Source of the DNA: Cryoendolithus antarcticus
Taxonomy: Eukaryota; Ascomycota; Dothideomycetes; Cladosporiales; Cladosporiaceae
DNA length: 64,000 nt
Direction of reading: 5' to 3'
Assembly (NCBI GenBank): GCA_002077065.1
Contig: NAJO01000035.1
Span: 186,001-250,000, forward strand
Shown here piece after piece: positions 41,053 through 50,426 of this stretch; positions within the stretch are counted from its first letter, which is position 1; each line of letters begins with the position of its first letter. The translations under genes were made by a program, and so were the position numbers. Below the pieces are notes generated by a model, which did not search any database, had not been told where the DNA came from, and saw only the letters and a program-made list of their open reading frames with translations.

Positions 41053-42078
41053 ATGGCTTCCGTCGACGCGGTTCTTGCTCAAGGTCCACCAGCTCACAAC
41101 CTCGCTGCCGGCCTCTCTGCCCTCCGCTCCTCAGTCCTACACTCCGGCATCCCCAGCACTTCAGACGGGACTTCCGACTCTCGTATCTACATCTGGCTCA
41201 CTCTGTTGAATGCTACGCCTCTCCGCACAGATGCCTATCTCGATCTCGTGCGTCAAGGCGCCTCTCCTGCCTACGCGAAGATCCGCAACGACACCTTCCG
41301 CACGCTCACAACAGATCCGTTGTATCGAAGAAAAGTCACCGAGAACAGTCTCACGCGCGTGCTGAACGCCATAGCATGGAAATTGCACGACGCAAACGAG
41401 GCTAGAGTCAACGGGTGGATGAGCCCGCCTACGCTTGGAGTGCCGAGGAGTTTGGCGGATGCTGGGGAGTGGCATTCGCCTGCTAGCGGTGGCACGAGCA
41501 GGCACACGAGAGGCTCAGTGACGGGAACAGAAGGGTCTGAGGCGGGGGATGCAGGAGCCGGAGGAGGCGTTGGGTATGTGCAGGGCATGAACGTCATGGC
41601 TGCGCCGTTCATGTACGTTGCAAAGAGTGAAGCAGAGGCATTCGCTGGATTCGAAAGGTTCATCACGGTTGAGTGTCCGGCGTATGTGAGAGGCAGCATG
41701 GAGGGTGTGCACAAGGGCCTCGCGCTGGTCGACCGTCTGCTCGAGCTCCTCGATCCTCAATTGTCGGCGCATCTGCTCAGTAAGGGGATGAAAGCCGAGA
41801 TATACGGGTTTGCAAGCGTGCTGACGATGTGTGCGTGCACGCCACCATTGCCGGAGGTGTTATTGCTTTGGGACTTCCTGTTCGCGTACGGGTCGCATCT
41901 GAACTTGCTATGCATCGTTGCGCAGCTGGTCATGATGAGGGATCAGCTGCTGAGCAGTGCTAGTCCAAAGCCGAACTTTACTCCATTGAGGGCGAAGAAG
42001 GTGATCGAGTATACCGTGGACTTTGCGCGAAGAGTACCTGACGATTTATACCGTGAGATGCTGGCGCACGCAAAGTGA
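41053..42078 (+). CDS. bub2: Bub2/Cdc16-type TBC-domain GTPase activator
   Basis: A 341-residue intronless TBC protein. Bub2, with Bfa1/Byr4, is the GAP for the Tem1/Spg1 GTPase and restrains mitotic exit and septation. The order of motifs fits the family: HSGIPSTSDG near the start, IYIWLTLLNA, the arginine-finger motif IRNDTFR (Arg83), and the glutamine-finger YVQGMN (Gln177). ECPAYVRGSMEGVHKGLALV, LLLWDFLFAYGSHLNLL and a C-terminal VIEYTVDFARRVPDDLY follow. Both catalytic fingers are present. A Gly/Ser-rich loop of about 55 residues (117-172) separates the fingers. The start at 41053 is chosen because the extended upstream frame is not protein-like. Confidence 0.9.
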   Translation: MASVDAVLAQGPPAHNLAAGLSALRSSVLHSGIPSTSDGTSDSRIYIWLTLLNATPLRTDAYLDLVRQGASPAYAKIRNDTFRTLTTDPLYRRKVTENSLTRVLNAIAWKLHDANEARVNGWMSPPTLGVPRSLADAGEWHSPASGGTSRHTRGSVTGTEGSEAGDAGAGGGVGYVQGMNVMAAPFMYVAKSEAEAFAGFERFITVECPAYVRGSMEGVHKGLALVDRLLELLDPQLSAHLLSKGMKAEIYGFASVLTMCACTPPLPEVLLLWDFLFAYGSHLNLLCIVAQLVMMRDQLLSSASPKPNFTPLRAKKVIEYTVDFARRVPDDLYREMLAHAK

Positions 42079-43105
42079 GATGGACGACGATGACGGACGC
42101 CTTTACCCGATCATAATGTTGAGGTATTGAGCAGGCTGAGGAGTCTTTGTCAATAACACCGTCACACGCGATATCACCTGACACATACAGGCAGCCGGCT
42201 ACCAATCGCTGAACGGGTGCAGCTCCGCCGGACTAAGATGTGTTTCCATGTCAATGTTTTCCGGCCAGCTCTAATGGCCGCCGCCGTCACGAATGAGCTT
42301 GCTGCAAGACCACGAGGCATGTCAGGGATGCTCCTTCCTCACGAGCCTTCCCTCCTGCGTGCCTTCCTGACCACACTCGACCTCGTCGCCCCGACTTGAC
42401 TGGCTCGCTTGCACCGCGAGCTAGCGGCTGTCGACTTCTTTATCTTGACGTTGCCACGATCGCCTGGACGTCGCAGGCTGTTAGGAGTGTATGTGCGCAG
42501 GCTAATCACGGTGCTCATCGTTCTTGGCCAGTGTCAACGCACATACAAGCTCTCGCAACTTGGACACATTACACAATATCCAGTGACTAGCTGAGGCGAG
42601 TAGCGACACCGTACGGTAAATCTAGGGGATCCTCTGGGCCTGAGAGCTCAATATGCCTTCCACCAAGAGCAGCAAGGACTTTGCGCGGCACTTGAGGTAC
42701 TACACGCATGTTGACCTCCCTCCCGGCGCGGAACAGCTAGCATGTTGAGCTCAATGAACGCCACGAGAGAATGAACTCTACCATGATCGAATGACAGGAG
42801 AGAACGGCGACAAGCTGTAGCTTAGTAGCAGTAAGGTTTCGCACGAGTACGAAGCCGAGATCTCACAGCGTTGGTTAGCAAAAAGTACAGGACAAGATTA
42901 AACAGTGATACTCGATTCTGTCCATCTCCTATCCCGGTCTTGTATCTGTAGCCCCATGATCTTGATGGAGATCAAGCTCCGTCGTATTTCTACCGCAGTA
43001 CGCCACGTTCGAAGCACGTGAAAGTCGCCCCGCAGGCATCAACACCTCACTCTCATCTCGCATCCCATCAACCTCCTACCTTGCCCCATAGCCATCTACC
43101 TCACC
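42079..43105. other. Intergenic region upstream of the DUF1776 gene
   Basis: The last 90 bp are C+T/A-rich and look like a fungal leader. No gene, RNA or repeat is recognised in the rest; short frames near 42217-42594 lack protein character. Confidence 0.45.
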
Positions 43106-44359
43106 ATGTCCGACGCCCAACACTTCTTCGATCTCGCCCGCTCCCAATTCAACTCCCTCACAACAGACATAGAACACCACTTCGACCTCGTCGCCTCCCA
43201 GCTCCGCCAATACCTCCCCTCCGAAACCTCCAACCTGATCCGATCACCCCCGCCGCCGCGCCTCCCACCTCCAACAACACTACAGCTCCTTACGCGATGG
43301 ATCGACAAGCACCGCGCCGTCAGCGCCGCTATAGCCGCCTTTGCGCTTACGGGTAGTGTGAGCGCGGCGCTGTACGTGCAGCAGCGACGGAGTCATAGGA
43401 AGAGAAGGGCGCGGAAGAGTCCCAGTGGAGCGAGGACGGATGTTGTGGTTCTTGCGGGCGCGACGGCGAGTCCGCTTGCTTCTGCGCTGGCGCTGGATCT
43501 GGAGAGGAGAGGGTTTGTGGTGTACGTGCTCGTTGGGTCTACGGAGGAAGAAGGGTATATTCGCAGCTTGTCGCGAGCGGATCTGCTACCGTTGCCGGTG
43601 GCGTTGGGAGATAGCTTTCAGGCTCAGGAGCAGATTGCGAGGTTTCGAGGGTTATTGGAAAGGGAGCATGTGGCTTTTGAGGGCGCGGTGCCGCATCATC
43701 TGGAGTTCAGGGGGCTGGTGCTCGTGCCTGATACTGGGAGCTGTGTTGCTGAGCGATTTGAGGATATTGGGAGTGAAGAGTGGAGCGATGCGTTGAACGC
43801 GAAGGTGCTGAATACTGTTGCCACAACACAGCTGTTTCTGCCTGCACTTATAGCGCAGAAGGCGAAGGTGCTGCTGCTCACTCCTTCGATTACGCCTGCA
43901 CTATCTCCTCCCGGACACGCAGTGGAGAATACAACACATGCGGCTCTCAGCGCCTTTGCTGCAACGCTCTCGGCTGAGATGGCAGAGCAGGGCACTGGAG
44001 TGGGCGTAACGCACTTCAAGCTCGGCAACATCGACATTCCTTCGGTCACTGCGAAGCAACGGCGCGATGGGCAGACGCCGTCAAGATTACGAGCTACGCC
44101 GCTGAGACGACTGAACGATGCGGTGTTTGACGCACTCACGACTTCACGGCCCTCGAGGACATGGCGAGTCGGTCGAGGGAGTTTGGCTTACGACTTCATT
44201 GGTGCTGTGGCGCCTTCTAGTGTTGTGGGCTGGATGCTAAGTCTGGGCAAGAAGCGACAGGATGAGTCTGGCTTTGCGTCGGATCGCATGGGTAGCAGTC
44301 AGGGGAGCCTGACGTGGGAGAAGATTGGGGAGGACGGCTCGGAGCGAGCATCACCTTGA
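43106..44359 (+). CDS. DUF1776 family membrane-anchored SDR-like protein
   Basis: 417 residues in one exon. After a helical N-terminus (MSDAQHFFDLARSQFNSLTT) there is one membrane segment near 72-92 (AAIAAFALTGSVSAALYV) followed by a very basic stretch (RRSHRKRRARK). The rest is a degenerate Rossmann fold of the short-chain dehydrogenase type. TDVVVLAGATASPLASALAL takes the place of the nucleotide loop, and there are later alternating strands and helices. The classical YxxxK is not obvious, so it may not be an active oxidoreductase. This is the fungal DUF1776 family, to which yeast Tda5 belongs; its function is undefined. Confidence 0.85.
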   Translation: MSDAQHFFDLARSQFNSLTTDIEHHFDLVASQLRQYLPSETSNLIRSPPPPRLPPPTTLQLLTRWIDKHRAVSAAIAAFALTGSVSAALYVQQRRSHRKRRARKSPSGARTDVVVLAGATASPLASALALDLERRGFVVYVLVGSTEEEGYIRSLSRADLLPLPVALGDSFQAQEQIARFRGLLEREHVAFEGAVPHHLEFRGLVLVPDTGSCVAERFEDIGSEEWSDALNAKVLNTVATTQLFLPALIAQKAKVLLLTPSITPALSPPGHAVENTTHAALSAFAATLSAEMAEQGTGVGVTHFKLGNIDIPSVTAKQRRDGQTPSRLRATPLRRLNDAVFDALTTSRPSRTWRVGRGSLAYDFIGAVAPSSVVGWMLSLGKKRQDESGFASDRMGSSQGSLTWEKIGEDGSERASP

Positions 44360-44527
44360 TGAGCTCATTGCAGTAAATTAAGACGGATTTTGTGAGTGTT
44401 AATGATCTAGATGACTTCCGCCACTTCTTCCCGAGCGACTTATGTATAAGCGTATGTAGCGATACCACTCAGCTTCTCCCTGAACAAAGCCGCTCGCAGG
44501 CACAATCCCGGCTTCAGCCTCGCAACT

Positions 44528-45154
44528 TCAAGCAAACTTCCTCCGCCTCAGCATGATCTCCTCATTCCTCCTCAGCTCCTCTCGACTAGCCTCAACAGCC
44601 CTCTCGAGACTCGCCTGTATCCTCCCCGCAATCTCCTCCACAGGCGTATCCATACCCACCAACCCAATGAACTTGCCCACCTTCCTCCGCTTGATCCTGA
44701 TCCGATCCTTGTCGCTATGTCCCGCGTAGGGATTCGAAGAGTTCGCTGATGAGGGCGTGCTGGCCAATACCCTCGGCTCGGGGGCTTGGATGTCCTTGAC
44801 AGTCTCCATCAGTCCTTCAACGAACTTAACCTCAACCTGACTTAGCCTCCTCTCCTCGTTCCCCATCATCTTCGCATCCCTCGAGCTCCGTCTCGTCGGT
44901 CGTGCAAGGAACTTCTTATCCCAGTTCATGACAGCCGGATAATGCATCGTCCACGGCCCGGGCGTGGACTGATGATAATGATGCGCTATGCTGTCTAGCT
45001 CATCTTCGGTCAGGAGCTGGAAGGTTAGTAGCGTTTTGGGGAAAGCTGGGTGAGGTGGTCCGGAAGGTAAGGGGACGAGGGGCGCGAGTTGAAGTTGTAG
45101 GGTTGCGATTTTGGCGGCGAGGGCGCTGGAGCGGCGCGTTAGGGGGGCCATCAT
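44528..45154 (-). CDS. Unrecognised 208-residue protein, possible longer N-terminal form
   Basis: One exon. The chosen start (MMAPLTRRSSALAAKIATLQ) is the last good ATG before protein-like sequence. The middle contains LLTEDELDSIAHHYHQ and TMHYPAVMNWDKKFL. The C-terminal half is basic (DRIRIKRRKVGKFIGLVGMD) and ends in a Glu/Arg-rich helix (SREELRRNEEIMLRRRKF). I recognise no domain. The frame stays open upstream to 45406, and an ATG near 45367 would add a Ser/Leu/Arg-rich leader (MSLSLLHISLLNRSHQ) that resembles a mitochondrial presequence. That suggests, but does not show, a mitochondrial form. Confidence 0.7.
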   Translation of the reverse strand: MMAPLTRRSSALAAKIATLQLQLAPLVPLPSGPPHPAFPKTLLTFQLLTEDELDSIAHHYHQSTPGPWTMHYPAVMNWDKKFLARPTRRSSRDAKMMGNEERRLSQVEVKFVEGLMETVKDIQAPEPRVLASTPSSANSSNPYAGHSDKDRIRIKRRKVGKFIGLVGMDTPVEEIAGRIQASLERAVEASREELRRNEEIMLRRRKFA

Positions 45155-45944
45155 GGTGGTGGGTGTGGTGTGGATGTGAAGGTAGGGCAGCAGGCTCGAG
45201 GCCGAAGTGATTCGGGGATTCGAGGTATGGCTTTGAGGATTGGCAACGAAGGCGAGTTCAGTCGTGCACTTTCCTAGATCGGTCCCAGGAGGATATTTGC
45301 GATGAACACTGCTGTTGAGCTGATGGGATCGGTTCAAAAGGGAGATATGGAGTAGAGAGAGAGACATTCGAGAGCCGATGGCGGTAGTATTATGCTCCTT
45401 TGTCAAGGCATAGATGAGACACGAGGTGCCGACTCATTTAAGGGAGATGTGCTCTGGCCGAGACAAAGAGAACCAGATGACTTTGAACTTCCGAGAGATG
45501 TTTTGTTCTTTGTCTCGCATACCTGCCAAGCTGAACGCTGCTTGACTTACATACTCAGTTCTCGTGCTGCATCTCGATGCGATGTAGACTCAGGTCATCT
45601 TTTGCGCTCAGCCGACGCTAGGGGGACTGCGCCGGCCGTGGCTAAGGGTTGCATATGCTGTGCAGCCGGGCGGCTGGCGTCGCGGTCATCGCCCGCGGGC
45701 TCATCAGCGTTCTCTCTACGTTCTGTGAGCGTTCCGCGAAATCTGATCGCCGTGAGGTGCCCAGCAGTCTCGGTGAACCTCAGCACAGAGCCTTGCGATG
45801 CATACTATGATAAGTTTGCATGTTGTGTCCCGGCCAGCTCATGATCGTACCGGTCTGGCATACGCAAATTACACATGCAGAGTAACGCGCGCTGTTGCCC
45901 GTCTACGCGTGATCGGCGTGTTGCCGTTGCTGTAGTAGATACTC
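45155..45944. other. Intergenic region
   Basis: It contains the open upstream extension of the 208-residue gene (to 45406) and its promoter, then the 3' end of the glycine-zipper gene. A 150-codon plus-strand frame (45392-45844) is not protein-like. Confidence 0.45.
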
Positions 45945-47294
45945 TCACTCGGCATTGAGCTTCTTCGGCTTCTTTTTTGCGCCCTCTCCATTCGCTGTAT
46001 CAGCAGGCGCCTTCATTTCGCCAGTGGGCTTTGCCGGTGCCTTCTTCTCGCCTGCAGGCTTCGCGGGTGCCTTCTTCTCGGCAGTAGGTTTCGCAGGCGG
46101 CTTTTTCTCGGCAGCCGTACTGCCACTGCTCGCAGCAGGACCATCTTTCGCAGCCGGCTTTCTCGATGAGCTGCGGGTGGGTGGCTGACTGGGCTTTGTC
46201 TCCGATGCAGGCTTTGCAGCCTTCTCTGTGGTAGGCTTCTTCTCCGCTGCGGGCTTTGCCGGCTTCTTCTCTGCACTGTCGACGCCTTTCTTGGGCGTAG
46301 ACTTGGCAGCGTCAGGCGATGCGCTAGCTGTTGGGTTCCCTTTGGTATCTGATGTCGCGCTTTCCTTGGCCGCCGACTTTGCTGAGCTTGGGGATGGTGT
46401 CTTCTTAGCCGCGGGCTTCGCCTGTGACTTCTTCGCTGCTGCCTTGGGCTTTTGCGTTTTCTCTGCTGAGTCCCCGTTGGTCTGCTTCCCAGCCTGCTCG
46501 CCATCCTGCTGCGCCGACTCTGGCTTCTCATCCTTGCCTTCCTCATCCCCGCCTCCGCCCATACTCGGCATGGAAGGCATATACTCCTTCGCACTTTCTG
46601 TCCATGTCTTGCTCTCGCCACCGCCTGATCCGCCTGATTCACCGCCACCGCCCCCGCCACCACTACCGACACTTTGGTTTGCCAGCTGACCCAACTCCTC
46701 ATCATTTGGTCGCGGCGTATCCTTCGTCCCCTTTATCATACTCTCCAGCATTCCCTTCTGTTCCTCGCTCGCCTTGAACCCTGGCAGATCGCCTGTAATC
46801 TTCCTTATTCCATTGCCAGCCAGGTCGCCAAGCTTAAAGAACTGCCCATGGATGGCTCCGTATGCTGTTCCTAGTGCACCACCGAGTCCACCAATGAGAA
46901 GCGTGGTTACACCTCCTACCAGACCTCCAGTGAGTGTTCCTAAGCTGCCACCCGCGATGACACCTGGTGCAGAGCCAGCGATGAGACCTTGGAAGGTGCC
47001 AGAGTTGAGATACTTCGCAGTCTTGCCGAAGGACTCGGACTCGATTGACTTGTTCAGCGCTTCGTTCAGCAACTTCTGTCGTTCGTCTGGATCTGCAGCA
47101 CCCATGGCAGCTTTCGTGAGATCTTGCGCTTGCTTGCTCAACTCTTGAGATTTTTTGGCGGCTTTGGAAGACTCCTGCTTGATTTCAGCCTCGTCTGGCT
47201 TGCCCTTGCAATTGCTCGAGGACTGCTTGTCAGCTGGCTTTGACTTGGCTGCAGGCTTCGAAGATTTCTTCTGGGTCTCCTGCTTCGGCGGCAT
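45945..47294 (-). CDS. Glycine-zipper protein with Lys/Ala/Pro-rich histone-H1-like tail
   Basis: 449 residues in one exon. The N-terminal 75 residues are Lys/Ser-rich with a short helical Gln/Lys region (SKAAKKSQELSKQAQDLTKA). Residues about 100-155 form a hydrophobic glycine-zipper run (IAGGSLGTLTGGLVGGV and GGLGGALGTAYGAIHGQF) that could insert into or cross a membrane. A poly-Gly linker follows near 215, then an acidic patch. The last 170 residues are Lys/Ala/Pro-rich with repeated EKKAPAKP units, as in linker-histone tails. No catalytic domain is recognised. Such a mix of a membrane-active zipper and a polycationic tail is unusual; the function is unknown. Confidence 0.75.
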   Translation of the reverse strand: MPPKQETQKKSSKPAAKSKPADKQSSSNCKGKPDEAEIKQESSKAAKKSQELSKQAQDLTKAAMGAADPDERQKLLNEALNKSIESESFGKTAKYLNSGTFQGLIAGSAPGVIAGGSLGTLTGGLVGGVTTLLIGGLGGALGTAYGAIHGQFFKLGDLAGNGIRKITGDLPGFKASEEQKGMLESMIKGTKDTPRPNDEELGQLANQSVGSGGGGGGGESGGSGGGESKTWTESAKEYMPSMPSMGGGGDEEGKDEKPESAQQDGEQAGKQTNGDSAEKTQKPKAAAKKSQAKPAAKKTPSPSSAKSAAKESATSDTKGNPTASASPDAAKSTPKKGVDSAEKKPAKPAAEKKPTTEKAAKPASETKPSQPPTRSSSRKPAAKDGPAASSGSTAAEKKPPAKPTAEKKAPAKPAGEKKAPAKPTGEMKAPADTANGEGAKKKPKKLNAE

Positions 47295-47889
47295 GATGGG
47301 TGGTTGGTTCGATCAAGTGATATGTTCCCTTTTTGAGCGTCTACACCTCACGATCGGCCCGCTGAAAGTACCAGAACGTGGTAATAAGGGTCCTCGGGCA
47401 ACGTATATGAGCTCGAACTTTGGACGTGAATGTAAACAAGGAACAGCAGCCGCTGACGTCTGGCGTCCTAGCCCGAACTCTCTTTCTTGACAGCAGGAAT
47501 CAACTGTTGGAGATGGAACGGATCGCGCTGGCTTGCAAGTGAATGAGGAGCGTTACTTACCTGCCATATCTCTCCTTTGCGCGTACGCTCTACATCTTGG
47601 ACAGGATCCGCATTTGCAATGTGTGTTGAGGCAAAGAAATTAAGGTGAAGGAGTCGAACATAGATGTTCTTCTAAGTATGCCAGATAAGCTTTCTGTCGG
47701 ATCGGGCTTTAGTTGTTCCGCGCACTACCCCCACAGTGTGCTCGCGTGCACGCACTTTTCATCATTCTCGCTCATACACCGCATGTCGCTTTCTTCCCGT
47801 CCAACTCGTCGGTAGCTACCATATTCCTACCCACAGCATCTCATGAATACGTCTAGATCTCATCCAACGTGTCCGCGAGGTCCGCTGCG
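47295..47889. other. Divergent promoter region, glycine-zipper gene / rrn3
   Basis: 595 bp between two start codons. It contains an upstream ATG for rrn3 at 47843 (see separate entry). No other gene is seen. Confidence 0.5.
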
Positions 47890-47923
47890 ATGGTCTCGAT
47901 CGCATCCCCAGCCGGCGCCATGA
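47843..47923 (+). promoter_or_regulatory. Upstream ORF overlapping the rrn3 start
   Basis: A 26-codon frame from ATG 47843 to TGA 47921-47923. It overlaps the main start (47890) in another frame. Its stop forms ATGA with an in-frame rrn3 methionine codon at 47920. Confidence 0.35.
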
Positions 47924-49962
47924 GGCCGCCGCCAACGCCTGCATCTCTGTCAAATATCAAACGGCCTACCCTTGGCCTCAAACGCGATAGCTCATATCTT
48001 GACACCGATGATGAGGCTAATCTGTCTGGAGTCACCAAACGTCTTCGTGTGGCGTTCAGTCCGAATGTCGACGTCCGGATTATGGACAACAACTGGGACG
48101 AGAAGAGCTTCGAGCTCGTGAAGGAGGAGGTGCGAGTCGCGATCGAGCGACATTCACTACCGGTGGAGCGTAGGGACGATGCGCTGTACACCAAGCTTGT
48201 TACGATGCTGAGTCAGGATGCGCAGGAGGGTGAGGCTGTGAGCGGGAAGCTGTTACAGAAGTACCTCATGGCGCTGGAGTCGAGGGTGAGTGTTCTGGGA
48301 GAGTGTGGGAAGCTGGTGATTGCGGTACTGGATCTGGCTTGGCTTGGAAGGGACGATACGTTTGTTGGGCTGTATGCAAGGTTCCTGAGCTCGTTGGTGA
48401 GCGCGCACAGCAAGTATATCATGCCGCTCTTCCAGCGACTAGTTGGCAACTTTGCACGACTTCCGGCCTCCCTTGGTCGGCTACCGGATGAGGCGGCCGT
48501 GTCGAGACATCAGATGTTCTCACGGCTGCATCTGTTCACAAAGAGCACACTGAGGCAGGTGCCGTCTGCAACAGGTACCCTGACGAGAGTGCTGAAGGCG
48601 GAGTTCCCGATCGATCTCGCGACGACCAAGTCGTACATTCAGTACCAGCGACAGCTGCTCAAGTTGTCGCAGTATGCGCCGGAACTCAAGGCCGAGATCA
48701 TGGCTCTGATCATGCAGAGGCTTGTCAGCATCGATGTGCAAATCCAGCAAGACCTGGAAGATCTCGGGGACGAGGCTGAGGAGCGCCTGCTACAGCGTCC
48801 GCGATTGCACGATAACACTGAGCTAGTGGACGACTCAGACGACAGCGACAATGAATCTGTGTCATCGTCAGAAGAGACAACTACAGAAGAAGAGCAGAGG
48901 TGGAGAGAGATTCGGCTTAAGGTTGCCAAGATGGACGGCACCCTGGACATGCTCTTTGCATACTACGATCCTCTCATCCGACTCGGGCCAGAGCCACACC
49001 TGAACGACGCATACCTCCAGATTCTCTCTCACTTCACAACGTTCATCCTCCCCAATCGAACGCGTCACGCCCAATTCCTGCTTTTCCACTTTGCACAAAT
49101 TTCAGAAGAGCACGTCACACTCTTCACGCAGCGGTGCGCCGAGATAGCGTTTGGCAACTACACCACAGCCCAACGCATCAACGCCATCGCCTACCTCTCA
49201 AGCTTCATAGCGCGAGGCTCCCACGTCACAACTTGGTCAGTGCAAGACGTCGTTAGTGCTCTACTGAGCTACCTCGATCTCTGTCGACAACGCTACGAAC
49301 CCACCTGCCAGGGTCCTGACAAACGCGCGTACGCGTCTTACTACGCCGCTGCTCAGGCACTGCTGTACATCTTCTGCTTCCGCTGGCGGGATCTCGTCAT
49401 CGGCACTGCAGACCCCGAGATCGACGGCGATGACTACGAGGAGGAAGATGTGCTGGCGGAATCGAGAGATTTGGCATGGCTGCCCGACTTACACGAGATC
49501 CTTCGCCAGAACGTCCGCTCTCGCTTGAACCCTCTCAAAGTCTGCTCTCCAGCCATCGCCGGGGAGTTTGCCGATATAGCCCGACATGTCCGCTTCGATG
49601 AGGTAGTCTCGATTCTCGAATCCAACAAGCGACTTCGCCTCGGCCAAACAAGTAATTACTACGGCGCCGCTGGTCGAGTTGGTGGCATTGACATTGGCCG
49701 AAGGGAGACTGCGTGGGATCGCAAGACTGGCGATGCACACCATCAGCTCGAGGCGTACTTCCCCTTCGATCCCTACCATTTACCGAAGAGCAAGAAGTGG
49801 GTGGAGGCAGATTATAACGAGTGGAAGCTGCCGCGCGGCATGAAGGAGGATAAGGAGGAAGACTACAGTGAGGATGAGAGTGCGGAGGAGAGCGACGACG
49901 AGGAGCTGGAGGCGGGATTCGCGAATGGCGTTTTGGTGGACACCGCGTCAACTAGTAGCTGA
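47890..49962 (+). CDS. rrn3: RNA polymerase I-specific initiation factor Rrn3
   Basis: 690 residues in one exon. Rrn3 (TIF-IA) binds RNA polymerase I and makes it competent to start rRNA synthesis. The protein is a run of HEAT-like helices. Recognisable parts are an N-terminal phospho-type region (PTPASLSNIKRPTLGLKR), RLHLFTKSTLRQVPS, an acidic Ser-rich loop (about 320-345), and LDMLFAYYDPLIRLGPEP. ILPNRTRHAQFLLFHFAQ, NAIAYLSSFIARGSHV, YASYYAAAQALLYIFCFRW and the C-terminal LEAYFPFDPYHLPKSKKW follow, then an acidic tail. These match the family throughout. The first ATG of the conserved frame is 47890; the frame is open a few codons further, but without ATG. Confidence 0.95.
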   Translation: MVSIASPAGAMRPPPTPASLSNIKRPTLGLKRDSSYLDTDDEANLSGVTKRLRVAFSPNVDVRIMDNNWDEKSFELVKEEVRVAIERHSLPVERRDDALYTKLVTMLSQDAQEGEAVSGKLLQKYLMALESRVSVLGECGKLVIAVLDLAWLGRDDTFVGLYARFLSSLVSAHSKYIMPLFQRLVGNFARLPASLGRLPDEAAVSRHQMFSRLHLFTKSTLRQVPSATGTLTRVLKAEFPIDLATTKSYIQYQRQLLKLSQYAPELKAEIMALIMQRLVSIDVQIQQDLEDLGDEAEERLLQRPRLHDNTELVDDSDDSDNESVSSSEETTTEEEQRWREIRLKVAKMDGTLDMLFAYYDPLIRLGPEPHLNDAYLQILSHFTTFILPNRTRHAQFLLFHFAQISEEHVTLFTQRCAEIAFGNYTTAQRINAIAYLSSFIARGSHVTTWSVQDVVSALLSYLDLCRQRYEPTCQGPDKRAYASYYAAAQALLYIFCFRWRDLVIGTADPEIDGDDYEEEDVLAESRDLAWLPDLHEILRQNVRSRLNPLKVCSPAIAGEFADIARHVRFDEVVSILESNKRLRLGQTSNYYGAAGRVGGIDIGRRETAWDRKTGDAHHQLEAYFPFDPYHLPKSKKWVEADYNEWKLPRGMKEDKEEDYSEDESAEESDDEELEAGFANGVLVDTASTSS

Positions 49963-50426
49963 GGCGTGGGTTTTCTTTGGTGGCATTGTATCTTTAGCGT
50001 GGTGTTGGACGGAAAAGGCTCAGGTGGGCTGGGATCGCATTCGTGGGAAGCATTGTCTATCATTACACATGTCGAGACGGTGCGGGCATGCAGTGTCAAT
50101 CATGAAGAAAGATGACCTACTATTCGAATCTTTCAACGTCCACCGTAGTCGCCACTGAAGTTCCAAAAACCCCAAGGTAACACCGCCTGAAGGTAACGAG
50201 ACATTGTAATGGACACTCCCTCTATGTCAATTGCAACCAGCAGGACAAGAGCCGTGCTCTTCGAGGATTTTGAGTATGTACATTTGGACATATCCGGGCT
50301 CTTCAAGTCAAGTGCATTTTTTATCTCGTCTACAAGCCTAGTATCTTCAATTGTGAGGTGGCCTCCATTTGACCCGATTGTTCCCAATCCAAGACGACCT
50401 TACGGACATCATTCAACCAACCCACG
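49963..50426. other. Intergenic region between rrn3 and the rhodanese-like gene
   Basis: 3' end of rrn3 and promoter of the next plus-strand gene. An 84-codon minus-strand frame (50133-50387) overlaps it and is not convincing. Confidence 0.45.

Noticed and set aside
46013..46705. 230-codon Arg/Ser-rich minus-strand frame
   Set aside because: It overlaps the glycine-zipper gene in another frame of the same strand and reflects its repetitive codons.
47640..47690. Possible tRNA B-box (TTCGACTCC) on the minus strand
   Set aside because: The flanking bases do not pair into a T-stem, and no A-box lies at the right distance.
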